NCBI RefSeq assembly: GCF_008386585.1
Contig: NZ_VUOB01000014.1
Span: forward strand, 20,478 to 84,477
Reading direction: 5' to 3'
Length of the DNA stretch: 64,000 nt
Origin: Solihabitans fulvus
Lineage (GTDB): Bacteria; Actinomycetota; Actinomycetes; Mycobacteriales; Pseudonocardiaceae
The position numbers were made by a program, and so were the translations under genes. Position 1 is the first letter of the stretch; each line of letters begins with the position of its first letter. Positions 30,039 to 39,282 of the stretch are shown here, piece after piece. Under the pieces are notes generated by a model. The model saw only the letters and a program-made list of their open reading frames with translations. It had not been told where the DNA came from and did not search any database.

Positions 30039-30998
30039 GTGGGGGAGGCCCTGGTGGGCGCGGGACGCGCGGTCGGTCTGTTGCTCGGTATGGCGGCCGA
30101 CGCGGTGTACGGGGATCCGAGGCGGCGTCATCCCGTCGCGGCCTTCGGCCGGGTGGCCGGGGTGGCCGAACGCGTGCTGCATCGCGACCACAAGGCGCCC
30201 GGCGTCGCCTACACGGCGCTGCTGGTCGGCGGCACGGTGCTGGCCGGCGTCGGCGTCGAGCGGCTCGGCCGGAACAGCCAGGTCGTGCAGGCCGCCACCA
30301 CTGCCGTGGCCACCTGGGCGGTGCTCGGCGGCGCGTCGCTGGCCAAGGAGGGTACCGCCATGGGCCGGGCGCTCGACGAGGGCGACCTGATCGCGGCGCG
30401 GGCCAGGCTGTCGCACCTGTGCGGGCGCGAGCCGAGCAGACTCGACACCACCGGGCTGGCCAGGGCGACCGTGGAGTCCGTCGCGGAGAACACCTCGGAC
30501 GCCGTGGTCGCGCCGCTGTTGTGGGGCGCGGTCGCCGGCGTGCCGGGGCTGCTGGCCTATCGGGCCGTCAACACCCTGGACGCGATGGTCGGCCACCGCA
30601 ACGCCCGCTACCGCAGGTTCGGCTGGGCGTCCGCCCGGCTCGACGACCTCGCCAACCTCGTGCCGGCGCGGGTCGCGGCCCTGCTCACGACCCTCGGCGC
30701 GCCCGTGGTCGGCGGCTCGGCGTCGGAGGCGTGGCAGACCTGGCGTCGGGACGCCTCGGCGCACCCGAGCCCCAACGCGGGACAGGTGGAGGCGGCGTTC
30801 GCGGGAGCGCTCGAGATCCGCCTCGGCGGGCGGACCGTGTATCCGCACGGGGCCGAGGAGCGGCCGGTGCTCGGCGACGGCCGCAGCCCGGACGCGGGGC
30901 ACGTGACCAGGGCCGTCGAGCTGTCGCGGGTGGTTGGTGCCGGGGCCGGGGTGTTGGCCGCGGTGATCGCGCTCTTCCTTGGGCGCCGCGGCAAGTAA
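30039..30998 (+). CDS. cobD: Adenosylcobinamide-phosphate synthase (CobD/CbiB)
   Basis: A 319-residue membrane enzyme that joins adenosylcobyric acid with aminopropanol (phosphate) in vitamin B12 synthesis. The family signature is clear: GDPRRRHPVAAFGRVAG near residue 24, VESVAENTSDAVVAPLLWGAVAGVPG, YRAVNTLDAMVGHRNARYRRFGW and HPSPNAGQVEAAFAGALEIRLGG. Three to four hydrophobic segments are visible. GTG 30039 follows a GAGGA site; in-frame GTGs at 29982 and 29997 would add an unlikely N-terminal extension. No cobalamin riboswitch is visible upstream. It belongs with cobC at 32465, as in mycobacterial Rv2236c/Rv2231c. Confidence 0.93.
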   Translation: MGEALVGAGRAVGLLLGMAADAVYGDPRRRHPVAAFGRVAGVAERVLHRDHKAPGVAYTALLVGGTVLAGVGVERLGRNSQVVQAATTAVATWAVLGGASLAKEGTAMGRALDEGDLIAARARLSHLCGREPSRLDTTGLARATVESVAENTSDAVVAPLLWGAVAGVPGLLAYRAVNTLDAMVGHRNARYRRFGWASARLDDLANLVPARVAALLTTLGAPVVGGSASEAWQTWRRDASAHPSPNAGQVEAAFAGALEIRLGGRTVYPHGAEERPVLGDGRSPDAGHVTRAVELSRVVGAGAGVLAAVIALFLGRRGK

Positions 30999-31055
30999 CG
31001 CGGGCCGCCGCACCGAGAACCGGGCTTGTGCACCCGGAACCGTGGTCCGGCGGGG

Positions 31056-31922
31056 TCAGACCCGGTGCGACTCTTCTTCGTCCTCGGCGAGCATCTCGGC
31101 CACCGACTTGCGCTTCGGCCGCTCCTCGGTGAGCGCGCCCCCTGGACGAGCCTCCCGGACCGTGAAATACAGCCAGCCGAGCAGCGCCATCGCCCCGAAG
31201 GCGATCCACTGCAACGCGTAGGAGAAGAACGGCCCCGAGTCCAGCTGCGGCTCGGGCAGCTCGTTGGTGACGCCGGGCTGGCTGGCGTTGAGCTGGAAGT
31301 ACCCCGGCCGGATGTCCAGGCTCGCGGCCTTGCCCACGATGTCCGCGTTGATCCCGTAGACCTGTCGGTGCCCGGCCTCGGTGAACGCGGGCCGGGTCTC
31401 CTGCTCGTCCCGCCGCACCCTGGCCGTCACGGTGACCTCGCCGGCCGGGGCCGCGCCGTACGGCTCGACCTTGTTGTCCTTGAGCCGCACGTAACCCCGG
31501 TCGACCAGCACGGTGTCGCCGCTGGTCAGCGTGAACGGCGTGAGCACCTCGTAGGCCGCCTCGCCCTGCACCGTCCGCAGCCGCGCCAGCGCCTCGGCGT
31601 CCTGCCGGTAGCTGCCGGTGAGCGAGACCTGCCGCCACTCGGCGCCGCTGTTCGGCTCGTCGCGGCTGGGCAGCAGCTGCTCGATCGGCACCGGCGCGGT
31701 GGTCCGGGAGTTCAGCACGGCGCTGTTCTGCGCCTTGCGTTCGTCGTTGCGGCTGAACTGCCACGGCGCGAGCAGCGTGAAGCAGGCGCCCGCGAACACG
31801 AACACCGCCAGCGTCAACGCCAGCCAGCCGGGCCGAACCAGGAACCGAAACCGCACCGGTCCACGGTAGGCGCTCGTCGCGGGGCCGCCGACAACGGGCC
31901 ACGGCCGCGAGGGCTGGGTCAC
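31056..31922 (-). CDS. SURF1 family protein
   Basis: A 288-residue membrane protein of the SURF1/Shy1 family, which helps assemble cytochrome c oxidase. Layout: basic N-terminus, helix 1 at about 31-52 (LALTLAVFVFAGACFTLLAPWQ), a large loop outside the membrane, helix 2 at about 234-255 (FSYALQWIAFGAMALLGWLYF) and a cytosolic acidic tail. The APWQFSRN motif after helix 1 and the VLVDRGYV motif are family hallmarks. It converges with cobD. The neighbouring LMW phosphatase is upstream on the same strand, matching Rv2235/Rv2234. Confidence 0.9.
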   Translation of the reverse strand: MTQPSRPWPVVGGPATSAYRGPVRFRFLVRPGWLALTLAVFVFAGACFTLLAPWQFSRNDERKAQNSAVLNSRTTAPVPIEQLLPSRDEPNSGAEWRQVSLTGSYRQDAEALARLRTVQGEAAYEVLTPFTLTSGDTVLVDRGYVRLKDNKVEPYGAAPAGEVTVTARVRRDEQETRPAFTEAGHRQVYGINADIVGKAASLDIRPGYFQLNASQPGVTNELPEPQLDSGPFFSYALQWIAFGAMALLGWLYFTVREARPGGALTEERPKRKSVAEMLAEDEEESHRV

Positions 31923-31952
31923 AGTTCCCGGTTCGGTGCGGCGAGACCCTCG

Positions 31953-32411
31953 TTACAGGTGCTCCCGCACCCAGTCCAGCATTCCCGGCGTGGCCGCCTC
32001 GACCATCGCCAGCACCTCGCGGAAGTCCTCGATGCCGTCGTAGTAGGGGTCCGGCACGTCCAGGTCGTCGCCGGCCGCCGGGTCGAACGACCGGAGCAGC
32101 CGCACCCGCGCCGGGTCGTTCACCATGCGCAGCAGCGCCCGCTCGTGCCCCCGGTCCATGGCCACCAGCAGGTCGGCGGCCAGGTGCCGCTGGCCGACCT
32201 TGGCCGCCGCGTGCCCGGTCGGGTAGCCGTGGTCCGCGAGCACCTTTGCCGCCCGCTCGTCGGCGGGCTCGCCGACGTGCCAGCCGCCCGTGCCGGCGCT
32301 GGTCACGGTCACCAGGTCGGCCAGCCCGGCCCGGCGCAGGTGCTCGCCGAACACCAGGGCGGCCATCGGCGAGCGACAGATGTTGCCGGTACAGACGAAG
32401 GTCACGTGCAC
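31953..32411 (-). CDS. ptpA: Low-molecular-weight protein-tyrosine phosphatase
   Basis: A 152-residue phosphatase with the P-loop CTGNICRS at residues 7-14 (nucleophile Cys7, Arg13) directly after the first strand, and the general-acid Asp in DVPDPYY near residue 119. The sequence is complete. In Mycobacterium tuberculosis the orthologue PtpA is secreted and acts on host proteins; here a physiological role on tyrosine-phosphorylated proteins of the bacterium is more likely. No signal peptide. It lies between SURF1 and cobC, as in the mycobacterial cluster, but the neighbouring kinase gene ptkA is missing. Confidence 0.95.
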   Translation of the reverse strand: MHVTFVCTGNICRSPMAALVFGEHLRRAGLADLVTVTSAGTGGWHVGEPADERAAKVLADHGYPTGHAAAKVGQRHLAADLLVAMDRGHERALLRMVNDPARVRLLRSFDPAAGDDLDVPDPYYDGIEDFREVLAMVEAATPGMLDWVREHL

Positions 32412-32464
32412 CGGGCCACCCTACGGTCGGATCCACCTCGCCAGGAGCTCTAAACTTCTGCCCG

Positions 32465-33529
32465 ATGACCAGCCAGGACACCGAGCGCGCGCTGCTGCGC
32501 CACCACGGGGACGTCGACGCAGCGCCGGGTCTCGTGGACTTCGCGGTGAACGTCCGCATGGACCGACCGCCGCGTTGGCTGCGCGACCGGCTGGCCGCCG
32601 CGCTCGACCGGCTCGGCCGCTACCCGTCCTCCGCCGAGGACGCCGCCGCGCGCGCCGCCGTCGCCGCCCGGCACGGCCGGGGGCCCGACGAGGTGCTCGT
32701 GCTCAACGGCGCGGCCGAGGGCTTCGCGCTGTTGCCCGCGCTGCGGCCCACGCTGGCCGCCGTCGTGCATCCCTCCTTCACCGAGCCCGAGGTCGCGCTG
32801 GCCGACGCCGGGGTGCCGGTCTGCCGCGTGCCGCTCGCCGAGGACGACGGTTACCTGCTGCACCCCGAGCTGGTGCCCGACGAGGCCGATCTGGTGGTGG
32901 TCGGCAACCCGACCAACCCGACGTCCGTGCTGCACCCGGCCGGCGCGCTGCGGCGGCTGGCCAGGCCGGGCCGGGTGCTGGTGGTCGACGAGGCGTTCAT
33001 CGACGCGGTGCCCGGCGAGTGCGAGTCGCTGGCCGGCGCGGCGGACGTGCCTGGCCTGCTGGTGCTGCGCAGCCTCACCAAGACCTGGGCGCTGCCCGGG
33101 TTGCGCGCCGGCTACGCGCTCGGCGATCCCGCGCTGCTCGCCGGGCTCGGCCGGCACCGTCCACAGTGGCCGGTCGGCAGCCTCGTGCTGGAAGCCGTGA
33201 CGGCCTGTTCCGAGCCGGCCGCCGTGGCCGAGTCGGCGCGGCTGGCCGAGCGCGCCGACGCCGAGCGCGCCGACGCGCTGCTGGCGCTCGCCGGCGTGCC
33301 CGGCCTGCTGGTGCTGGCCGAGCCGCGCGCGCCCTTCCTGCTGCTGCGCGTCCCCGACGGCGAGCGCCTGCGCGCCGCGCTGCGCGGCAGGGGCATCGCG
33401 GTCCGCAGGGCCGACACGTTCCCCGGGCTCGGCCCCGACCACCTCAGGGTCGCCGCGCGCGCGCCGGGACAGTTCGGGCTGCTCGTCGACGCCCTTCGGC
33501 AGGAACTCGCACTGGAGGTTGGCGTATGA
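32465..33529 (+). CDS. cobC: CobC-like PLP-dependent aminotransferase/decarboxylase
   Basis: A 354-residue fold-type I PLP enzyme related to histidinol-phosphate aminotransferase and threonine-phosphate decarboxylase. The PLP lysine is in [15 protein letters not shown], and the NPTNPT and VVDEAF motifs contact the cofactor. In the cobalamin pathway CobC provides the aminopropanol phosphate used by CobD; the gene for CobD lies 1.5 kb upstream. The ATG is at 32465. The stop overlaps the next start by 4 bp (ATGA). A role in histidine biosynthesis is an alternative, but genomic context favours cobalamin. Confidence 0.88.
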   Translation: MTSQDTERALLRHHGDVDAAPGLVDFAVNVRMDRPPRWLRDRLAAALDRLGRYPSSAEDAAARAAVAARHGRGPDEVLVLNGAAEGFALLPALRPTLAAVVHPSFTEPEVALADAGVPVCRVPLAEDDGYLLHPELVPDEADLVVVGNPTNPTSVLHPAGALRRLARPGRVLVVDEAFIDAVPGECESLAGAADVPGLLVLRSLTKTWALPGLRAGYALGDPALLAGLGRHRPQWPVGSLVLEAVTACSEPAAVAESARLAERADAERADALLALAGVPGLLVLAEPRAPFLLLRVPDGERLRAALRGRGIAVRRADTFPGLGPDHLRVAARAPGQFGLLVDALRQELALEVGV

Positions 33530-34365
33530 CCCCGACGCTCGGCGATGTGCTCGCGGTGCTCGCGCAGGCGTATCCGCCGCCGCTGGCCGAGTCCTGGGAC
33601 GCGGTCGGCCTGGTCTGCGGCGATCCGACCGAGCCGGTCAGCCGCGTGCTCGTCTGCGTCGACCCCGTCGAGTCCACTGTGGACGAAGCGCTCGAGGTCG
33701 GCGCGCAGCTGCTGCTCGCGCACCATCCGCTGCTGCTGCGCGGCGTGCACGGCGTGCCGGCCGACGACCCCAAGGGCGGCCTGGTGCACCGGCTGGTGCG
33801 GGCGGGCGCCGCGTTGGTCTGCGCGCACACCAACGCGGACTCGGCCAGTCCCGGGGTCTCCGACGCGCTGGCCGCCGCGCTCGGCCTCGCCGTGACCGGG
33901 CCGCTGGTGCCCAACGTCACCGACGCGACGATCGGCGCTGGCCGGATCGGCACGCTGCCGGCGGCCGAGCCGCTGTCCGCGTTCGTGCGGCGGGTCGCCG
34001 ACGCGCTGCCCGAGACCGCGTGGGGCGTCCGCGGCGCCGGCGACCCCGACCGCCCGGTCCGGACCGTCGCGGTCTGCGGCGGCGCCGGCGACAGCTACCT
34101 GGCCGCGGCGCGGGCCGCCGGGGTCGACGCCTACGTGACGGCGGACCTCCGGCACCACCCGGCCGGCGAGCATCTCGCCACGGGCCGGGACGCGCCTGCC
34201 CTGGTCGACGTCGCGCACTGGGCGAGCGAGTGGCCGTGGTGCGCCCAGGCAGCGGGGATTCTGCGGGCCGCATTCAACGGTACGGTCGACATTCTCGTCT
34301 CCACCCGACGCACCGATCCGTGGACGCTCGGGGAGACGAGCGGAAAGAGGAGGACCACAGCGTGA
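33526..34365 (+). CDS. Nif3-like dinuclear metal-centre protein
   Basis: A 279-residue Nif3/YbgI (DUF34) protein. Metal-binding residues are visible in [19 protein letters not shown], and the late [10 protein letters not shown] segment. The family often has GTP-cyclohydrolase I type 2 labels in databases, but its role is probably in metal or cofactor handling. It contains the perfect palindrome GTCCACTGTGGAC at 33672-33684. It is the second gene of a four-gene run joined by 4-bp overlaps (cobC, this gene, zinc-ribbon, RNase H), as in Rv2228c-Rv2231c. Confidence 0.92.
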   Translation: MTPTLGDVLAVLAQAYPPPLAESWDAVGLVCGDPTEPVSRVLVCVDPVESTVDEALEVGAQLLLAHHPLLLRGVHGVPADDPKGGLVHRLVRAGAALVCAHTNADSASPGVSDALAAALGLAVTGPLVPNVTDATIGAGRIGTLPAAEPLSAFVRRVADALPETAWGVRGAGDPDRPVRTVAVCGGAGDSYLAAARAAGVDAYVTADLRHHPAGEHLATGRDAPALVDVAHWASEWPWCAQAAGILRAAFNGTVDILVSTRRTDPWTLGETSGKRRTTA

Positions 34366-35099
34366 AAGCCGATCCCGCCGTGCAGCGCAGGCTGCTCGAC
34401 CTTGCCGAGGTCGACGCCGAGCTGTCGCGTGTCGCCCATCGCCGCCGCACGCTGCCCGAGATCGCCGAGATCGCCGAGGCGGAGAAGGACCTGCGGGCCA
34501 GGCAGGACGCCCTGGTTCGGGTCGAGACGACGCTCGGCGACCTCAGCAGGGACGTCAAGCGCCAGGAGACCGAGATCGACCAGGTGCGGGCGCGCGAGGA
34601 CCGCGACCGCGCGCTGCTGGCGTCCGGCTCGGTCGGCGCCAAGCAGCTCACCGAGCTGGAGCACGAGCTTGGCACCCTGCAACGCCGGCAGGGCGCGCTC
34701 GAGGACGACCTGCTGGAGCTGATGGAGCGCCGCGAGGCCATCGAGGCCGACGTGCAGCACGCGCGCGCCGGGCTGGACAAGGCCCAGCAGGCCATGGGCG
34801 ACGCGCAGCACCGCCGCGACGAGGCGCTCGCCGACTTGGAGTCCGTGGACACCAGGCGCTCCGCCGACCGCGCGCTGATGCAGAAGCAGTTCCCCGAGAA
34901 CCTGTTGGCCCTCTACGAGCGGGTCCGCGCGCACAAGGGCATCGGCGCGGCCCTGCTGCGGTCTCGCCGCTGCGGCGCGTGCCGGATCGAGCAGGACCGC
35001 AGCGTGCTCAGCCGGCTGCGCGAGGCCGCCGCCGACGAGGTCGTCCAGTGCGACGAGTGCGGCGCGATCATGGTGCGCACCCCGGAGTCCGGCCTGTGA
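34362..35099 (+). CDS. Coiled-coil protein with C4 zinc ribbon (Rv2229c-like)
   Basis: A 245-residue protein: a long antiparallel coiled coil (about residues 1-185, rich in Arg/Glu/Asp/Leu heptads) followed by a zinc ribbon with CGAC near 205 and CDEC near 231. The fold matches the CT398/FlgZ-like bacterial family of coiled-coil zinc ribbons, which have been linked to protein or RNA quality control. GTG 34362 overlaps the Nif3 stop, and the TGA overlaps the RNase H start. No enzyme motif is present. The role is unknown but the position between Nif3 and RNase H is strongly conserved in Actinobacteria. Confidence 0.9.
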   Translation: MKADPAVQRRLLDLAEVDAELSRVAHRRRTLPEIAEIAEAEKDLRARQDALVRVETTLGDLSRDVKRQETEIDQVRAREDRDRALLASGSVGAKQLTELEHELGTLQRRQGALEDDLLELMERREAIEADVQHARAGLDKAQQAMGDAQHRRDEALADLESVDTRRSADRALMQKQFPENLLALYERVRAHKGIGAALLRSRRCGACRIEQDRSVLSRLREAAADEVVQCDECGAIMVRTPESGL

Positions 35100-36208
35100 C
35101 CCGACGGGTCGCGATCGAGGCCGACGGCGGCTCGCGGGGCAACCCGGGGCCCGCCGGCTACGGCGCGGTTGTGCTCGACCCGGTGTCCGGCGACGTGCTC
35201 GCGGAGCGCTTCGGCGGGATCGGCATCGCCACCAACAACGTGGCGGAGTACCAGGGCCTCATCGCCGGCCTGCGCGCGGCGCGCGAGCTCGGCGCGGACG
35301 AGGTCGACGTGCGGATGGACTCCAAGCTCGTGGTCGAGCAGATGTCCGGGCGCTGGCAGGTCAAGCATCCCGCGATGCGACCGCTGGCCGCCGAGGCGCG
35401 GGAGGTCGCCGAGGACTTCGACCGCGTCACCTACGAGTGGATTCCCCGGGAGCGCAACAAGCGCGCCGACCGGCTGGCCAACCAGGCGATGGACGAGCAG
35501 GCCGGCATCCGTCCCGCCGACGCGGCCCCCGCGCGCGAGGAGCCGTCGCCGAGCTACCAGACCGCCCCGCCCGCCGTCTGGTCCGGCGCGGGCGGCACGC
35601 CGACCCGCCTGCTGCTGCTCCGCCACGGGCAGACCGAGTTCTCCGTGCAGCGCCGCTACTCCGGGCGCGGCGACCTGCCGCTGACCGAGATCGGCGCGGC
35701 ACAGGCCGAGGCCGCCGCGCTTCGACTGTCCACAATGGACAAGCCGATCGCCGTGGTGTGCTCGCCGCTGGCCAGGGCGCGACAGACCGCCGAGGCCGTC
35801 GCGCGGGCCACCGGCGCCGAGCTGTCCGTGCACGACGGGCTCATCGAGACCGACTTCGGCGAGTGGGAGGGGCTCACCTTCGCCGAGGCTGTCGAGCGCG
35901 ACCCCGAGACGCACCGCAGGTGGCTGTCGGACACATCGGTGCCGCCGCCCGGCGGCGAGAGCTTCGACGCGGTGCACCGCAGGGTGCGGCGCACCCGCGA
36001 CGAGCTGATCGCCAAGCACGGCGGCGCGACCCTGGTCGTGGTCAGCCACGTCACGCCGATCAAGTCGCTGCTGCGGATGGCGCTGGACGTCGGTCCCTCG
36101 CTGCTGTTCCGGCTGCACCTCGACCTCGCGTCGCTGTCGATCGCGGAGTTCTACCCCGACGGCCACGCCTCGGTGCGGCTGGTCAACGACACCTCGTACC
36201 TGGCCTGA
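35096..36208 (+). CDS. Bifunctional RNase HI / histidine phosphatase
   Basis: A 370-residue two-domain enzyme like Rv2228c. Residues 1-135 are RNase HI: catalytic Asp in IEADGGSRGNPG, Glu in NNVAEYQGL, Asp in VRMDSKLVVEQM and late Asp in RNKRADRLAN. A Pro/Ala-rich linker is followed by a histidine phosphatase domain (about 165-370) with LLLLRHGQTEFS, SPLARARQTAEA and VVSHVTPIK. The phosphatase half acts on alpha-ribazole phosphate in some relatives, fitting the cobalamin neighbours. GTG 35096 overlaps the previous stop. The gene is last in its operon and converges with a P450 gene. Confidence 0.94.
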   Translation: MTRRVAIEADGGSRGNPGPAGYGAVVLDPVSGDVLAERFGGIGIATNNVAEYQGLIAGLRAARELGADEVDVRMDSKLVVEQMSGRWQVKHPAMRPLAAEAREVAEDFDRVTYEWIPRERNKRADRLANQAMDEQAGIRPADAAPAREEPSPSYQTAPPAVWSGAGGTPTRLLLLRHGQTEFSVQRRYSGRGDLPLTEIGAAQAEAAALRLSTMDKPIAVVCSPLARARQTAEAVARATGAELSVHDGLIETDFGEWEGLTFAEAVERDPETHRRWLSDTSVPPPGGESFDAVHRRVRRTRDELIAKHGGATLVVVSHVTPIKSLLRMALDVGPSLLFRLHLDLASLSIAEFYPDGHASVRLVNDTSYLA

Positions 36209-36281
36209 CCCGCGTCCTCCCCGGCCCGCGCCGCGAGCGCAAAGGGAAAGGCGCGTCGGGCGAGAACGACGGAAAGGCAAG

Positions 36282-37499
36282 TCAGGCGAGCACGACGGGC
36301 AGGGCGCGGAAGCCGTTCATGATGGCGCTTGGCTGCCTGCGCAGCTCCCCCTCGGCCACCGCGAGGCTGGTCAGCGGGAACCGCTCGGTCAGCAGGCCGA
36401 GTGCCACCTCGGCCTCGAGCCGGGCCAGCGGCGCGCCGAGGCAGTAGTGGATGCCGTGGCCGAAGGCGAGGTGCCCGCCCTGCGGCCGGTGCAGGTCGAC
36501 CTCGTCGGGGCGCTCGAACCGGTCCGCGTCCCGGTTCGCCGAGCCGAGCGCCACCAGCACGAGGTCGTTCGCGGGGATCACGGTGCTGCCGATGTCGACC
36601 GGTTCGCTGGTGAACCTCGGCGTGCTGGTGCGCACCGGGCTGTCGAAGCGCAGCAGCTCCTCGATCGCCCCCGGCAGCAGGGCAGGGTCGTCGTGCAGCC
36701 GCCGCCATCGGTGCGGGTCGCGCAGCAGCGCGTGCGCGCCGTTGCCGATCAGGTTCACCGTCGTCTCATGGCCGGCGACCAGCAGCAGGAACGCCGTGCC
36801 GAGCAGTTCCTCGCCGGACAGCCGGTCGCCGTCGGAGTTGGCCAGCGTCAGCGCCGAGAGCAGGTCGTCGCCGGGATCGGCCCGCTTGCGGCCGATGAGG
36901 TCGACGAAGTACCCGGCCATCGCGCCGGACGAGGCCATCGTGCGCTCAGGGGAGCCGGCGACCAGATCGGTCGACCAGGCGCGGAACTGCTCGCGGTTCG
37001 CCACCGGGACGCCGAGCAGCTCGCAGATCACCGTGATCGGCAGCGGGAACGCCAGCCCGTCGATCAGGTCGACCGGCTCGCCGGTCGGCAGCGCGTCGAC
37101 CAGTTCGGTGGTGATCGCCGCGACCCTCGGCCGGAGCTCGGCGACCCTGCGGGCGGTGAAGTCCCTGGCCAGCAGCCGCCGCAGCCTGCTGTGGTCGGGC
37201 GGGTCGCTGTTGAGCATGTGCGGGTTGAACAACCCGGACAGCTCGGTCGGTCGGCCAGCCTCGGCCAGCTTTGCGGTCAGCGCCGCGCGCAGCCCGACGG
37301 CGTCCTTGCGGAGCCTGGGGTCCGCCAGCGCGGCGCGGGCGTCGGCGTACCGGGAGACCACCCACACCGGCATGCCGTTGGGTTCCACCGCGCGGTGCAC
37401 CGGGCCCCGCTCGCGCAGCCGCGCGTCGACGGTCGCCGCCCGGTCCCAGTAGTCGTCGCTGAACAACTCGATCTCGGACTCACCCTCGGCTGACGGCAC
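36282..37499 (-). CDS. Cytochrome P450
   Basis: A 405-residue soluble bacterial P450. The haem ligand is Cys353 in FGHGIHYCLGAPLARLE; the I-helix oxygen-activation motif is LLVAGHETTVN; the K-helix ExxR is EELLRFDSPVRTS with the ERR triad Arg in the following FTSEP segment. All features are intact. No ferredoxin or ferredoxin reductase gene lies beside it, so electron donors must be elsewhere. The sequence is of the CYP105/107 kind common in actinomycetes, with substrates among macrolides, steroids or fatty acids; none can be chosen here. It is divergent from rnpB and appears to be an isolated gene. Confidence 0.95.
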   Translation of the reverse strand: MPSAEGESEIELFSDDYWDRAATVDARLRERGPVHRAVEPNGMPVWVVSRYADARAALADPRLRKDAVGLRAALTAKLAEAGRPTELSGLFNPHMLNSDPPDHSRLRRLLARDFTARRVAELRPRVAAITTELVDALPTGEPVDLIDGLAFPLPITVICELLGVPVANREQFRAWSTDLVAGSPERTMASSGAMAGYFVDLIGRKRADPGDDLLSALTLANSDGDRLSGEELLGTAFLLLVAGHETTVNLIGNGAHALLRDPHRWRRLHDDPALLPGAIEELLRFDSPVRTSTPRFTSEPVDIGSTVIPANDLVLVALGSANRDADRFERPDEVDLHRPQGGHLAFGHGIHYCLGAPLARLEAEVALGLLTERFPLTSLAVAEGELRRQPSAIMNGFRALPVVLA

Positions 37500-37632
37500 G
37501 GCCCCAGTGTTCCCGGCGTCCGACCGGCTGCCAACGTCGCTTTCGGGCGGTTCTGGCTGCCCGGACGGCCGGGTCTGGGACCGCGCGGCGGCGGTGCGGC
37601 GGCCGGGTGCGCAGGTCCGGGACCGCGCCGGT

Positions 37633-37638
37633 TAGGCT
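37633..37638 (+). promoter_or_regulatory. Probable -10 element of rnpB
   Basis: TAGGCT at 37633-37638 lies 4 bp before the inferred 5' end of RNase P RNA, matching the actinobacterial -10 consensus. No clear -35 hexamer is seen about 17 bp upstream. Confidence 0.5.
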
Positions 37639-37641
37639 GAT

Positions 37642-38063
37642 CGGGCGGATGAGTCGGCAGGGCGACCGCGTCGGCGGGTGCTACCCGCCGCCGAGGAAAG
37701 TCCGGACTCCACAGGGCAGGGTGGTTGTTAACGGCAACCCGGGGCGACCCGCGGGACAGTGCCACAGAAAACAGACCGCCCGGGGCGCGCGAGCGCGCCG
37801 GGTAAGGGTGAAACGGTGGTGTAAGAGACCACCAGCACCCCGGGTGACCGGGGTGGCTAGGTAAACCCCACCCGGAGCAAGGCCAAGAGGGCGGCGAGAC
37901 CTGGTCGCGCCGCCTGCGCAGGCGTTCGAGGGCTGCCCGCCCGATGCCTGCGGGTAGGCTGCTTGAGCCTGCCGGCGACGGCAGGCCTAGATGGATGGTC
38001 GCCCACCGCGGCGCAGCGCGCCGCGGAGACAGGATCCGGCTTACATGCCGGCTCATCCGCCCC
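37642..38063 (+). ncRNA. rnpB: RNase P RNA (M1 RNA), bacterial type A
   Basis: About 420 nt that mature tRNA 5' ends. The termini pair perfectly (GGGCGGATGAG at 37643-37653 with CTCATCCGCCC at 38052-38062, helix P1). Universal core elements are in order: GAGGAAAGTCCGGACTCC, ACAGAAA, GGTAAGGGTGAAACGGTG, GATGGATGGTCGCC and ACAGGATCCGGCTTA. This is a complete copy with the usual insert stems. Ends are given to within a few nucleotides. Any ORF called here is a false positive. Confidence 0.97.
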
Positions 38064-38360
38064 AACGCCGTTCCCGATCCAGGGAATGGCTCTGCATTAT
38101 TGCAGGTTTTGTGTCGCGCTAAATTCCGCGTCTAGTCGACGGTGATTGCCGACACGCGTTTCCCGAGTTCGAGGCAACCCCCGTCAAGTCCCGCACGTCT
38201 ATAGTTGTGGGAGGGGGAGCGCAAAGAGCAAGATCACGTCTTTCGGCGAACGCCATGGGGGTCATGGCGGAACGGCACGGCCGTCGCCAATGTCGCGCTG
38301 CGTCGCGATATGGCGCGATATGCCGCGCGTTCATGGGGGAATTGAATGAGGGGGAATCTC
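38064..38360. other. Intergenic promoter region before 38361
   Basis: About 300 bp with no supported gene. A TATAGT hexamer at 38200-38205 is a good -10 candidate for the plus-strand gene, but its -35 is unclear. Two direct GCGATATG copies 10 bp apart (38305-38312 and 38315-38322) could bind a regulator on one helical face. A strong GAGGGGGA ribosome-binding site follows at 38349. Confidence 0.45.
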
Positions 38361-39224
38361 ATGACTACTGTTTTCCGCGCAAGCGCGTCGGCGGCGGACA
38401 GCCTGCTGGGTCTCGGCCCGCTGGCTGACCTGCCCGGCACCTGGGTCGGCACCGGCTTCAATCTCATCTCGAGGCCGGACGCGCACAACAACAACCCGTT
38501 CTTTCTCCAGCTCAGCAAGACGCAGGAGACGCTGACGTTCACCGAGATCGGCGCGCCGATACCCAATCGGGGCTCCGGGCAGGACGACATCTTCTTCTCC
38601 GGGGTTCACTACGTCCAGCAGATCAGCGACGTGGTCACGAAAGGCGCGCTGCACCTCGAACCGGGAATGTGGCTGAATCTGCCGGCGACGACCGACCCGG
38701 TCGCCGACGCGAGCGTCGCCCGACTCGCGACGATTCCGCACGGCGACGCGCTGCTCGCCCAGGGAACCTCGTTCACCGTGCCGGGCGGGCCGCAGATCGA
38801 CGCGGTCAGCTCGACGCCGATCAACTCGACCGGGCCCGACGCCGGCAAACCCGTCACCAACGAGCAGTACCTCGCGCCGTTCACCACGACGGAGCTGCCG
38901 CCCGACATCCCGGACGGCTCGATCGCCAACCCCAACCTGGTGCTGACCGAGGCGATCGCGGACCAGAAGATCGTGGAGACCACGGTGCTGGCGATCGACA
39001 CCGCCACGGCGATCGGCGGCACCGCCGGCGGCATCCAGAACATCCCGTTCGTCGTGCAGAACGCCAACGCGACGAGCATGAAGGCGATCTTCTGGATCGA
39101 GCAGGTCCAGCGGGAGGACGGCGACGGGGTCTTCCTCCAGTTGCAGTACACCCAGACGGTGATCCTGGACTTCCTCGGCATCGCCTGGCCGCACATCGCG
39201 GTTGGCACGCTGGTCAAACAGTGA
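38361..39224 (+). CDS. Conserved protein, possible heme-binding (nitrobindin-like) beta-barrel
   Basis: A 287-residue protein without signal peptide or membrane segment. It opens with LADLPGTWVGTGFN, which resembles the GxWxGxG start of nitrobindin-type barrels, and continues with alternating strands (FFLQLSKTQETLTFTEIG, WLNLPATT, GIQNIPFVVQNANATSM, VFLQLQYTQTVILDFLG). Similar proteins are labelled heme-binding in some databases, but I see no invariant His that would prove it. ATG 38361 is chosen because GAGGGGGA lies 6 bp upstream; an ATG at 38346 is in frame. It is isolated between rnpB and a MITE-like element, with a terminator behind it. Confidence 0.75.
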   Translation: MTTVFRASASAADSLLGLGPLADLPGTWVGTGFNLISRPDAHNNNPFFLQLSKTQETLTFTEIGAPIPNRGSGQDDIFFSGVHYVQQISDVVTKGALHLEPGMWLNLPATTDPVADASVARLATIPHGDALLAQGTSFTVPGGPQIDAVSSTPINSTGPDAGKPVTNEQYLAPFTTTELPPDIPDGSIANPNLVLTEAIADQKIVETTVLAIDTATAIGGTAGGIQNIPFVVQNANATSMKAIFWIEQVQREDGDGVFLQLQYTQTVILDFLGIAWPHIAVGTLVKQ

Positions 39225-39243
39225 GGGTCCGGCGGTGAGACCG

Positions 39244-39276
39244 GTGCCCCGTCGCGCGCCACGCGCGGCGGGGCAC
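39244..39276. terminator. Hairpin downstream of 38361-39224
   Basis: Fifteen-nt arms (39244-39258 and 39262-39276) pair with a single mismatch around a 3-nt loop, 19 bp after the stop codon. No U tract follows, as is common in high-GC actinomycetes. Confidence 0.75.
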
Positions 39277-39282
39277 GCCGCT

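Noticed and set aside
37607..37864. 85-codon frame
   Set aside because: It is within rnpB, whose RNA core motifs explain the sequence.
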